DNA of 64,000 nucleotides, taken from NCBI GenBank assembly GCA_021817145.1, contig JAKAVV010000005.1, forward strand, positions 1-64,000, given 5' to 3'. Below are positions 6,995 through 14,940 of this stretch, piece by piece. Both the position numbers and the translations under genes were made by a program. The DNA is from a bacterium. Lineage in GTDB: Bacteria > Vulcanimicrobiota > JABDET01. The stretch's first letter is position 1; every line of letters begins with the position of its first letter. The notes under the pieces are model-generated. The model was not told the DNA's origin. It saw only the letters and a program-made list of their open reading frames with translations, and searched no databases.

Positions 6995-8812
6995 ATGAAA
7001 AATCTCAAACTTGAACTCCAAGAACTCGCAGCAGCTCTTTCTCATGATTCGCTGCACAGAAGCATTCAAAACCTTCTTTGTCTTTTGATCCGAGCTGCAG
7101 GGGCTGATGTTGGTGAGATTTTTCTTGCCCAGCCTAATGGGAAGGGAATGGTATTGACATGGCTTGAAGGACCTTTTAAAAGCGCTTTTTCTCAGAAATA
7201 TAAATTTGCAAAAGGGGAGGGATTTCCAGGAAGGGTTTTAGAAACGGGAAAATCTATTTTTTCGAAAAATTTAAAAGAAAATGAAACTTATTTAAGAGAA
7301 AAAGTAAAAAAGCTTGGGTTTAACTCATATTTGTGTGTTCCCGTTCTAGAGAAAACACAAACCATTGCTTCTATTCATCTGGCATTCCGCTCGCAGAACC
7401 ATGATCTTGAAAACGCAGAGAAACTTCTTTATACAGCTTCTCCATTTTTAAGTGTCCGAATCCAGGCGGCTTTTTTCCACCTCCAGGAAACAATCATGTC
7501 CTCTCACCAAAATCTGCGATCCCTTTTGCAAGAAGTTCTGCAAACAGCTGCAGCTCTTTGTTCAGCTCACGGTGGGAATCTTTATCTTGTGAGAACAGAT
7601 AATACAGGAGTGTTTGAAAAAGCTTTTTTTGGCTGCGGATCTGAGAATGGCTGTCATACGATTCAAACGGGATCAAACAAAAAGGAATCAAGCGGGATCT
7701 GCCCAGCGTTGAATAGCTGCGAAAGCGTTCTTCTTTCCCGCTCCGATAACCAGAAGCCTGTCCCATGCCATTTTGATCCCCACAAAACAGCGCTTTCCTA
7801 CTGCATCCCTTTTGGAATCAACAAGGATCTTAATGGCTTGCTGGAGATCATCTATAGAACAAACCCCCCTTTTCCATTTTCTCAAAATATTCCTTTACTG
7901 GAATGGATCTCGAGGAAAGTTTCCGCCAGGATACATGATTTTTTGGAAAAAAAGGATCTAACCGATATTTCAGAGATAAAGATCAAGCATCCGAAAGTTG
8001 AGGATAAACCTGATGATCGGAGTGGTTTTTTAAAGTTTTTCTGCTTTGGACCTTTTCGATTTTATGTGCGGAATACTCTCATCACCTCAAGTCTGATAAA
8101 ACGGAAAAAAAGCCTGATCCTCTTGAAAATTCTTCTTACCTTTCGTGATCGATTTCTCTCCAGCGATGAACTCATTGATCTCCTCTGGCCAGAAGAAAAT
8201 TCAAGTGATTTAGGGAAAAATAGACTCCACGTTCTTTTCCATTTTCTTAGAAGAATGATTGAACCTGCGGCTGAAAAAAAGAATAGAATAAACAAATGGG
8301 ATTTCCTTCAGAGAGAAGAAAATCGATATCGCCTTCATCTAACAAGCGAGTGTTACAGCGATGTCGAAGAATTCAACCATTTCCTGAAACAAGCCGAAGA
8401 AGCCAGGCTTAAAAACGATCTGAATGAAGCAAAAATAAAGTACGAGAAAGGAATAAGTTTGTACCAAGGGGATTACTTGATGGAAGAATCATTTGCAGAA
8501 TGGTGCTGGATAAAAAGAGAGGAGCTGAAGCAGAAATTTTTAGATGCTTCTCGGAAACTCATCATAATTTATGAAAAGAATAATGAATGGGATAAGGGTG
8601 TTTCCACATTGAATCGAGCCCTCCAGATTGATCCTTATAGAGAAGAATTTTATCGTTTTTCGATGCGTTTCCTCTGGAATGAAGGGAAAAGAGATGATGC
8701 TCTTCGGCAGTATGAGATCTGCAGGGAAAAGCTTGAAAAAGAGCTGAAAATTCCGCTTCTATCTGAAACAAAGGAACTAGCTGAAAAAATAAAAGCGGGG
8801 AAAATTTTATAA
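6995..8812 (+). CDS. GAF-domain transcriptional activator with SARP-type DNA-binding and BTAD domains
   Basis: A 605-residue regulator. Residues about 10-165 form a GAF sensor domain (KGEGFPGRVLETGKSIF) and about 165-310 a second, weaker GAF-like region. Residues about 345-440 form an OmpR/SARP-like winged helix (LLWPEENSSDLGKNRLHVLF). Residues about 445-600 are a bacterial transcriptional activator (BTAD) TPR domain (LYQGDYLMEESFAEWC, RALQIDPYREEFYR). SARP proteins bind tandem direct repeats next to the -10 box; a perfect 11-bp tandem repeat lies 15 bases after this gene, ahead of the oxidase operon. GGAGG lies 10 bases before the ATG. The GAF ligand is unknown. Confidence 0.85.
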   Translation: MKNLKLELQELAAALSHDSLHRSIQNLLCLLIRAAGADVGEIFLAQPNGKGMVLTWLEGPFKSAFSQKYKFAKGEGFPGRVLETGKSIFSKNLKENETYLREKVKKLGFNSYLCVPVLEKTQTIASIHLAFRSQNHDLENAEKLLYTASPFLSVRIQAAFFHLQETIMSSHQNLRSLLQEVLQTAAALCSAHGGNLYLVRTDNTGVFEKAFFGCGSENGCHTIQTGSNKKESSGICPALNSCESVLLSRSDNQKPVPCHFDPHKTALSYCIPFGINKDLNGLLEIIYRTNPPFPFSQNIPLLEWISRKVSARIHDFLEKKDLTDISEIKIKHPKVEDKPDDRSGFLKFFCFGPFRFYVRNTLITSSLIKRKKSLILLKILLTFRDRFLSSDELIDLLWPEENSSDLGKNRLHVLFHFLRRMIEPAAEKKNRINKWDFLQREENRYRLHLTSECYSDVEEFNHFLKQAEEARLKNDLNEAKIKYEKGISLYQGDYLMEESFAEWCWIKREELKQKFLDASRKLIIIYEKNNEWDKGVSTLNRALQIDPYREEFYRFSMRFLWNEGKRDDALRQYEICREKLEKELKIPLLSETKELAEKIKAGKIL

Positions 8813-8826
8813 CCTGAGTTTTTCTT

Positions 8827-8864
8827 TTTTTTGTAAGTTTTTTGTAAGTCCCATTTGATAAGAT
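8827..8864 (+). promoter_or_regulatory. Tandem 11-bp direct repeat and -10-like box upstream of the oxidase operon
   Basis: TTTTTTGTAAG occurs twice back to back (8827-8837, 8838-8848): heptamer TTGTAAG with an 11-bp period. A TAAGAT -10-like box is at 8859-8864, 10 bases after the second copy. Spacing and position fit a SARP-type activator site. The binding itself is inferred. Confidence 0.5.
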
Positions 8865-8915
8865 TCTCTTAGAAGTGTGGAATTTCATTAAATCCAAAGC
8901 TGGCTCTATTCCCCC

Positions 8916-9494
8916 ATGGAATGGCAGAAAAGAGCTTTCAGCATGAGTTATCAGGGAACCAGCCTTCAGGTTGATGCAGGGCTCCTTGTCCTTGGGGTTG
9001 ACATTTTGATTTTGCTGCTTGCGATTTATGTGGCTTTTGCGCCCAAATCAACCCTTCCCAAAGAGGAGATTGCCCACAAGGTTTATGGCGCGCGGAAGGT
9101 TTACTTCTTCTTTATTAGCGCTGTTTTGATCCTTGCGCTTTTTACGACACTTCCCTTTACTCCTTATCCTCAATTTAAAAAAATCAAACCTGCTCTGGTT
9201 GTGAGGGTGATAGGAAGGCAGTGGGCATGGAGCATGAATGGATTAAATACGATAACTGTTCCTGCTGACAAGCTGATTGAATTTCAGGTAACCTCTTCTG
9301 ATGTGAATCACGGATTTGGAATTTACAATCCCCAGGGAGAGCTTGTCGCCCAGACACAAGCCATGCCTGGTTTTGTGAACAAGCTAAAATACACTTTCCA
9401 CAAACCAGGAGAATACAAGGTTTTGTGCCTGGAATTATGCGGTGTTGCCCATTACATGATGGCCGCCAATATTGAGGTGATACAATCTAAATGA
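8916..9494 (+). CDS. Heme-copper oxidase subunit II with CuA site
   Basis: A 192-residue membrane-anchored electron-entry subunit. Two membrane helices (about 20-43 and 63-83) precede a cupredoxin domain. The CuA ligands are complete: a His in DVNHGFGIY (about 126) and CLELCGVAHYMM, giving Cys, Glu, Cys, His and Met. The site should accept electrons from cytochrome c or another soluble donor. The ribosome site is poor at both ATG 8916 and ATG 8943, so the start is uncertain. The gene overlaps subunit I by 4 bp (ATGA). Confidence 0.92.
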   Translation: MEWQKRAFSMSYQGTSLQVDAGLLVLGVDILILLLAIYVAFAPKSTLPKEEIAHKVYGARKVYFFFISAVLILALFTTLPFTPYPQFKKIKPALVVRVIGRQWAWSMNGLNTITVPADKLIEFQVTSSDVNHGFGIYNPQGELVAQTQAMPGFVNKLKYTFHKPGEYKVLCLELCGVAHYMMAANIEVIQSK

Positions 9495-10927
9495 GAAAAG
9501 TTACAATTGTATGGATGGCTACTGTCCTGATCTTGTTTTTAGTTTTCGCTGCTCTCGGGCTTTTAATGAAGATGAATCAAGCCGAGTTTGTGAACCTGCC
9601 TCCAGAGTATTTTTACGCTTTTCTAACCCTGCATGGTTTAGGAATGATAGGGATCATTTTTTGCGGAACGTTTGCAGGGGTAGGATATCTTTTGTCTCGT
9701 TACGTTAAATTAAATTTATCTCTGATGTGGTTTGTTTATTTTTTTACTGCAGCTGGTCTGATTGGGCTTCTCCTCGCAACTCTTGTGGGAAAATTTGGGG
9801 CGGGATGGTATGTGCTTTACCCACTCCCCTTTTATTCACAGCACACCTGGGCAAACTGGTCAGTCCTTCTCGCCATTGTTTCTATAATTGTTTTAGGGGT
9901 GGCATGGCTTATAGGGCTGCTTCATCTTATTTACGCGATGTCTTGTCAATATGGGTTCAAAAACCTGCTGGGGTGGCAGTATCTATCAAAAGAGGAAAAA
10001 ATTGTAGAAATTCCCCCTTCTGTCCTGATTGTGACTGTGAGCTCTATTACAGGATCCCTTGGCATTGAAGCTGGGGCAGTCATGATGATGATGTATCTGT
10101 TTAAGTTTTTTGTGCCGTCTCTTTCTTTCAATGTCTTGATTTTAAAGAATTTAGATTTCTTTTTTGGTCATATTCTGGCAAATATAACGCTTTATCTGGC
10201 CCTAGCCTGGGTTTATGAGCTTTTCCCGAAATATTCTGGGCGTCCCTTGAAAATCAATAAAATCATAGCTTTTGCCTGGAACTGTACCCTTGCTTTTATC
10301 CTGTTCGCTTATTTTCACCATCTTTATATGGATTTTGTCCAGCCTGTTGGCTTGCAGTTCGTTGGGCAGATTGCTTCTTACATGAGCGCTGTGCCTGCAA
10401 CTGCTGTTACGCTTTTCAGCGCTGTTGGGCAAATTTATAGATCGGGAATAAGATGGAGCTTTACTCCTTTTAGCTTTTATCTCGGGCTGATAGGATGGAC
10501 AATGGGAGGCTTTGCAGCTGTTGTGGATTCAACGATCCGGGTGAACCTGATTTTCCACAATACCCTCTGGGTTCCCGCTCATTTTCACACTTACCTTTTG
10601 TTTGGCGTTTTCCCGCTTTTTCTCGGCTTTGTTTATGATTTTCTAAATGGACAGAATGATGTCCCGCGAGATTGGATAAGTATCATAGGTTTGTGGATTA
10701 TGGTGATTGGGGGCTTAGGTTTTCTTCTTGCTTTTTACCTTGGTGGAATTGATAGTGTTCCAAGAAGATTTGCGGTTTATTCCTACTCAGGGATCAATCA
10801 GGTCTATCAGCATGGAACCCATCTGGCTGCTTTTGCGATTCCCTTTATTCTTATTCTGCTCTTTGGGATCGGGATGATTTATTTTTCCTTCCTTAGAAAA
10901 CTGAAACAGGCATGGGTGGAACCATAA
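9491..10927 (+). CDS. Heme-copper oxidase subunit I, B-family-like, lacking the active-site tyrosine
   Basis: A 478-residue, about 12-13-helix catalytic subunit. Metal ligands can be placed by alignment with ba3-type oxidase from memory: low-spin heme His48 and His366, CuB His227, His276 and His277, and high-spin heme His364 (HNTLWVPAHFHTY). The helix VI motif of oxygen reductases is H-P-x-V-Y, whose Tyr is cross-linked to the CuB His. Here it reads GHILAN, so the Tyr position is Asn231. Loss of this Tyr is seen in heme-copper NO reductases, so oxygen reduction cannot be assumed. The gene overlaps subunit II by 4 bp and the SCO gene by 16 bp. Confidence 0.9.
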   Translation: MRKVTIVWMATVLILFLVFAALGLLMKMNQAEFVNLPPEYFYAFLTLHGLGMIGIIFCGTFAGVGYLLSRYVKLNLSLMWFVYFFTAAGLIGLLLATLVGKFGAGWYVLYPLPFYSQHTWANWSVLLAIVSIIVLGVAWLIGLLHLIYAMSCQYGFKNLLGWQYLSKEEKIVEIPPSVLIVTVSSITGSLGIEAGAVMMMMYLFKFFVPSLSFNVLILKNLDFFFGHILANITLYLALAWVYELFPKYSGRPLKINKIIAFAWNCTLAFILFAYFHHLYMDFVQPVGLQFVGQIASYMSAVPATAVTLFSAVGQIYRSGIRWSFTPFSFYLGLIGWTMGGFAAVVDSTIRVNLIFHNTLWVPAHFHTYLLFGVFPLFLGFVYDFLNGQNDVPRDWISIIGLWIMVIGGLGFLLAFYLGGIDSVPRRFAVYSYSGINQVYQHGTHLAAFAIPFILILLFGIGMIYFSFLRKLKQAWVEP

Positions 10928-11547
10928 AAAAGATCCTTCTTCCCCTTGCTCTACTTCTTCTGTGGGCAGGAGTTATTTATGCCTGGACAGATGGATTAAA
11001 AGCATTTACGTTTTACAGTTTAACTCTTCTTAAGGCAGGTCCGCTTCCACGTCCTTTTCCAAATTTTCCGATAAAAACTTCTAAAGGAAAGATTTTCTAC
11101 ACAAAGGATTTCAAAGGGAATTATCTGCTTGTCAGTTTTTTTTATACAGAGTGCAGGACATCTGTTTGCCATCTTTTAACATCTGATATGGAGCAGATTT
11201 ATGAAAAGCTGAAACCTCTCCATCAAAAAAAATTGATTCTCCTCAACTTGAGTTTTAACGTGAAACAAGATACTCCAGAACTCCTTTCAGCCTATCAAGA
11301 GGAGATGGGAATAGTAAATCATAAAAGGTTAATTCTAGGGGTTTTGGATTTATCGAATTTTAAAGAAGTTCATGAGCTGCTGAAAAAGATCGGAATCTGG
11401 GTTTATCGTCTTCCTGATGGATCGTATAATCATTCTGCTATTTTGATTTTTGTGAATCCAGAAGGAAGAGTGATCGCGATCTTTAATCCAGGGCTCCAAT
11501 CAATTGACAGCATTGTTCAAACTCTGAAAACAGACCTTGTGTCATGA
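10912..11547 (+). CDS. SCO1/SenC-family copper chaperone or thiol protein
   Basis: A 211-residue protein with an N-terminal membrane anchor (about 7-25) and a thioredoxin-like domain. SCO proteins deliver copper to CuA using two Cys and one His. The Cys pair is TECRTSVCHLL (Cys81, Cys86), CX4C rather than the usual CX3C; the His is in NHSAILIFVNPEGR. The gene starts inside the end of subunit I, so the two are translated together. Delivery of copper to the subunit II upstream is the expected job. The extra residue between the Cys makes metal binding less certain. Confidence 0.85.
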   Translation: MGGTIKKILLPLALLLLWAGVIYAWTDGLKAFTFYSLTLLKAGPLPRPFPNFPIKTSKGKIFYTKDFKGNYLLVSFFYTECRTSVCHLLTSDMEQIYEKLKPLHQKKLILLNLSFNVKQDTPELLSAYQEEMGIVNHKRLILGVLDLSNFKEVHELLKKIGIWVYRLPDGSYNHSAILIFVNPEGRVIAIFNPGLQSIDSIVQTLKTDLVS

Positions 11548-12062
11548 AGTGGATCTTGTGGGGGATCGTTTTTGCGTTTTGTTTCTTTTTCCTGGACAGA
11601 TGGTTTGCTGCCACAATGCTTCATTATCTTTTTCTGCAGATTCCCGTTTTTATTTCTCTCGGATGGGTCAGTGGGTCCTGGTGTCCTTCTAAACCTGCGG
11701 ACTCAGGAGCTTCTCCCATCATCTTTTTAATAGGTTCCCTTATTTTTTGGATGATTCCCCGTTCTATGGATCTCTGTTTTTTTTCCCATGGGTTGAGAAT
11801 AATCATGCGCCTTGATCTTTTAACTAGTGGATTCTGGCTCGGCAGCTCCTTTAAATCAGTCAGATGGGAGATCAAAGCGGCATTCTGTTTTTTTCTCATC
11901 GCCATGTTTCTTTCCTCCGGGTTTGTTTTTTTTCAATTCAAAACCCTGTTCTGCAGTGTTTATACACTTGAGCAGCAGAAAACTGCAGGGGAGTTTCTTG
12001 TAGGTTTTTCTCTCTTCTGGCTTTTGAGTCTGACAGCAGTGGGATTGCTTACACTTCCTTAA
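11544..12062 (+). CDS. Membrane protein of the oxidase operon
   Basis: A 172-residue protein of about five predicted membrane helices. No named domain is recognised. It overlaps the SCO gene by ATGA and is the last gene of the oxidase operon. Position and size suggest an assembly factor or accessory subunit; the residue pattern resembles cytochrome c oxidase assembly proteins only vaguely. No metal-binding motif is seen. Confidence 0.65.
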   Translation: MKWILWGIVFAFCFFFLDRWFAATMLHYLFLQIPVFISLGWVSGSWCPSKPADSGASPIIFLIGSLIFWMIPRSMDLCFFSHGLRIIMRLDLLTSGFWLGSSFKSVRWEIKAAFCFFLIAMFLSSGFVFFQFKTLFCSVYTLEQQKTAGEFLVGFSLFWLLSLTAVGLLTLP

Positions 12063-12142
12063 AAAGCCAGATAAAACGAGCTGCGGGATAAAAGAACAGG
12101 AAAACCCAGAATAAACATGAAAAAGAATAACAGGGGATTTTC

Positions 12143-13900
12143 ATGGAAATTGAAGCAGGAATTTTAACCATTAGTGACCGATGTTCAGAAGGGAAAGCCC
12201 AAGACTTAAGCGGTCCTATTCTTCGTGCTATGCTGGATAAGCAGGGATGGAAATGCGCCATGTATCGGATTGTGCCCGATGATCCAGAAAAGATTCGAGA
12301 GCATTTAATCTCCTGGGCAGATAGGGAAAAGCTCCCTCTCATTTTGACAACAGGGGGAACAGGAGTGGGACCAAGAGATATAACTCCTGAAACAACGCGC
12401 TCTTTAATTGAAAAAGAGTTGTCAGGTGTCTCGGAATTGATGAGATTGGAAGGGCTGAAACACACCCCTTTTGCTTGTTTGTCTCGGGGAGTTTCTGGGG
12501 TTAGAGGGAAAACTTTGATCCTTAATCTGCCTGGCAGCCCAAAAGGGGCTGAAGAATCCTTTGAAGCAGTCCTTTCTGTTGTTCCTCATATTTTGTCAAC
12601 TCTGGCAGGGAATGATCATGAAGAATCAGCCCATGAAGAATCCGGCTGTCATGCTGTTCATCATGCCGTTCATAAGGAAAAACTCCTTCCTGTCGGAAAA
12701 GCGATGCAGATCATGCTGAGTTCTGTTCAATCTCTGCCTGCCGAGAAGATTAAACTAATAGAGGCTGAAGGGGGAATTTTAACTGAAGCGCTTTATGCAA
12801 AAGAGGATCTCCCTTTGTTCGATAATTCAGCAGTGGATGGTTATGCTATTGATTCAAAAGAGTCTGTAAAAGCCGCAGAAAATACCCCTGTTGAATTTTT
12901 AATTCAGGACAAGATTCCTGCAGGCTCATTTCCAACTGGTTCGCTGCAAAAAGGAGCAGCTGTTCGCATTATGACAGGGGCTCCTGTCCCACCAGGAGCA
13001 GATGCTGTGATCATGCAGGAATTTACTATTTCTGAGAACCATCAGAAGATTAAAGTTTTAAAAGATGCCAAGCCAGGAGAAAATATACGGAGAAAAGGGG
13101 AAGACGTAAAAAAGGGGGATCTGTTATTGTCTTTAGGTGATCTTCTGCGTCCTTATGAAATCGCTCTTTTAGCTTCTCAAGGTTTTACAGAAGTTTCTGT
13201 TGTAAAAAAAATAAAAGCAGCTGTTATTTCAACAGGGGATGAACTGGTTGAGTTTTCAGAACCCATCTCCTTCGGCAAGATTCGAAATTCGAATACTCCT
13301 GCTGTGTCTGCGGCATTAAAAAAACGAGGAATTGAGCTTTTAGATTATGGCTCTGTTTCAGATCAGCCTGAAAAGTTGAAAACTGTTTTTAAGGAAGCTT
13401 TAGAAAACTCTGATGCTGTCTTGATTTCAGGAGGGGTTTCTGTCGGGGAATTAGATTACACAAGAGGGATTCTATTTAAGCTTGGGGTGAAAGAAGTTTT
13501 TTGGAAAGTGGCGGTAAGACCAGGAAAACCTTTCTTTTTTGGAATGTATCAAGATTCAAAACCTGTTTTCGGACTGCCGGGAAATCCAATTTCAACCCTG
13601 GTCTGTCTTGAAGAGCTGGTTCTGCCTGTTCTAGAAAAAATGATGGGGAAAACAGAACAATATCCTCGCTATCCTTTTCAAGGGAAAGTGTTGAATCATT
13701 ATACCAAGCCTTCTCATTTGCTCCAATATCTATTTTGTAAAACCCTCCCTCAAAAAAATGAGTTCGGGTTAAAAATTTTTAATCCTCAAGGCTCTCACAG
13801 AATGGGGATGGCTTCTCAAGCCAATGCGCTTGCCGTTGCCCCTGAAGGAATGGATGAAATTGAACCTGGCAGTTTGCTTCCTTTCCGGTGGCTGACTTGA
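12143..13900 (+). CDS. MogA-MoeA fusion for molybdenum cofactor synthesis
   Basis: A 585-residue fusion. Residues 1-160 are MogA/MoaB-like molybdopterin adenylyltransferase (LTTGGTGVGPRDITPE, LPGSPKGAEE). A His-rich linker follows at about 160-180. Residues about 180-585 are MoeA, the molybdate insertase (NSAVDGYA, GAPVPPGADAVIMQE, ISTGDEL, SGGVSVGELD, GLPGNP). The two halves do consecutive steps: adenylation of molybdopterin, then insertion of molybdate. The order matches gephyrin; the separate bacterial genes are more usual. moaA follows 38 bases later. The His-rich linker could bind metal, but that is speculation. Confidence 0.92.
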   Translation: MEIEAGILTISDRCSEGKAQDLSGPILRAMLDKQGWKCAMYRIVPDDPEKIREHLISWADREKLPLILTTGGTGVGPRDITPETTRSLIEKELSGVSELMRLEGLKHTPFACLSRGVSGVRGKTLILNLPGSPKGAEESFEAVLSVVPHILSTLAGNDHEESAHEESGCHAVHHAVHKEKLLPVGKAMQIMLSSVQSLPAEKIKLIEAEGGILTEALYAKEDLPLFDNSAVDGYAIDSKESVKAAENTPVEFLIQDKIPAGSFPTGSLQKGAAVRIMTGAPVPPGADAVIMQEFTISENHQKIKVLKDAKPGENIRRKGEDVKKGDLLLSLGDLLRPYEIALLASQGFTEVSVVKKIKAAVISTGDELVEFSEPISFGKIRNSNTPAVSAALKKRGIELLDYGSVSDQPEKLKTVFKEALENSDAVLISGGVSVGELDYTRGILFKLGVKEVFWKVAVRPGKPFFFGMYQDSKPVFGLPGNPISTLVCLEELVLPVLEKMMGKTEQYPRYPFQGKVLNHYTKPSHLLQYLFCKTLPQKNEFGLKIFNPQGSHRMGMASQANALAVAPEGMDEIEPGSLLPFRWLT

Positions 13901-13938
13901 TTTTTATGCTGTGGGCGCGCTTCTAGGATGAGGGGTTC

Positions 13939-14934
13939 GTGATTTCCGATTCATTCCATCGCCAAATCACTTATCTGCGGGTTTCTGTTACGGACCGCTG
14001 CAATTTAAGATGTGTTTACTGTCTTCCTGAAGATTATGCTGTGTCAGGGGACAAAAAGGAAATCTTAACTTATGAAGAGCTGACAGAACTTATCCACTGC
14101 TTTGCCGAATTGGGATTTTCCAGAATCCGAATAACAGGAGGGGAACCCCTTGTCCGTCATGGAATCACACAGCTTGTTTCCGCTTTTGCCGAGACACCTG
14201 GAATCAAAGATTTAGCTATGAGCACCAATGGACTTTTGTTGGAAAAATACGCAGGAGATCTGGCAAAAGCGGGGTTGAAAAGGATCAATATTAGTTTGGA
14301 TTCTATAAACCCTGAAAAATTCTCTCGCATAACCCGTTATGGGAGAATTGAATCTGTTTTGAGGGGGATTTATGCTGCTGCGCAGCACGGCATAAATCCT
14401 GTTAAACTAAATGTGGTGGTTGTTCGAGGAGTGAACTCTGATGAAATTGGGGATTTCTGCGAACTAACAGCGAAGCTGCCGATCCATGTCAGATTTATTG
14501 AATTGATGCCTATGGGAGAAACCGGATTTTTTTCAGAAGAGAAAAGAGTTCCTTATCAAGAGATGCTAAATTTAGCTGCTCCTCTTATTCCTCTTGAAAA
14601 GAGAGATTGGCCTGAAGGAGGGGGACCTGCTCATTATTTTAAAAGACCTGGAGCTGTTGGAACCATTGGTTTTATCAGCGCTTTATCGTGCAATTTCTGC
14701 GACAACTGTAATAGGGTTAGGCTTTCCTCTAAAGGGGTTCTTGTTCCATGTTTAGATGGCTGGATGGGAGTTCCACTGGGTGAAATGCTGCGAAAAGGGG
14801 GGACCAAAGAGGAGATCAAGACGGAAATTTTAAAGACAATTGAAAATAAACCGCAGAAGCATTTTATGGTTGAACGAGCAAAAGAAGAGCTCCATCATCC
14901 AAGCCCAAGGTTCATGTGTTCTATTGGGGGGTAA
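13939..14934 (+). CDS. moaA: GTP 3',8-cyclase MoaA
   Basis: A 331-residue radical SAM enzyme that starts molybdenum cofactor synthesis by rearranging GTP. The N-terminal cluster motif is CNLRCVYC (about 19-26); the C-terminal 4Fe-4S ligands are CNFCDNCNRVR plus a Cys 14 residues later. GGEP (SAM binding) is present. The C-terminus ends in a double glycine (SIGG), as needed for function in this family. The start is GTG, preceded by AGGATGAGGGG. It forms one transcription unit with the mogA-moeA fusion and probably with the helicase downstream (6-bp gap). Confidence 0.95.
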   Translation: MISDSFHRQITYLRVSVTDRCNLRCVYCLPEDYAVSGDKKEILTYEELTELIHCFAELGFSRIRITGGEPLVRHGITQLVSAFAETPGIKDLAMSTNGLLLEKYAGDLAKAGLKRINISLDSINPEKFSRITRYGRIESVLRGIYAAAQHGINPVKLNVVVVRGVNSDEIGDFCELTAKLPIHVRFIELMPMGETGFFSEEKRVPYQEMLNLAAPLIPLEKRDWPEGGGPAHYFKRPGAVGTIGFISALSCNFCDNCNRVRLSSKGVLVPCLDGWMGVPLGEMLRKGGTKEEIKTEILKTIENKPQKHFMVERAKEELHHPSPRFMCSIGG

Positions 14935-14940
14935 GGCAGC

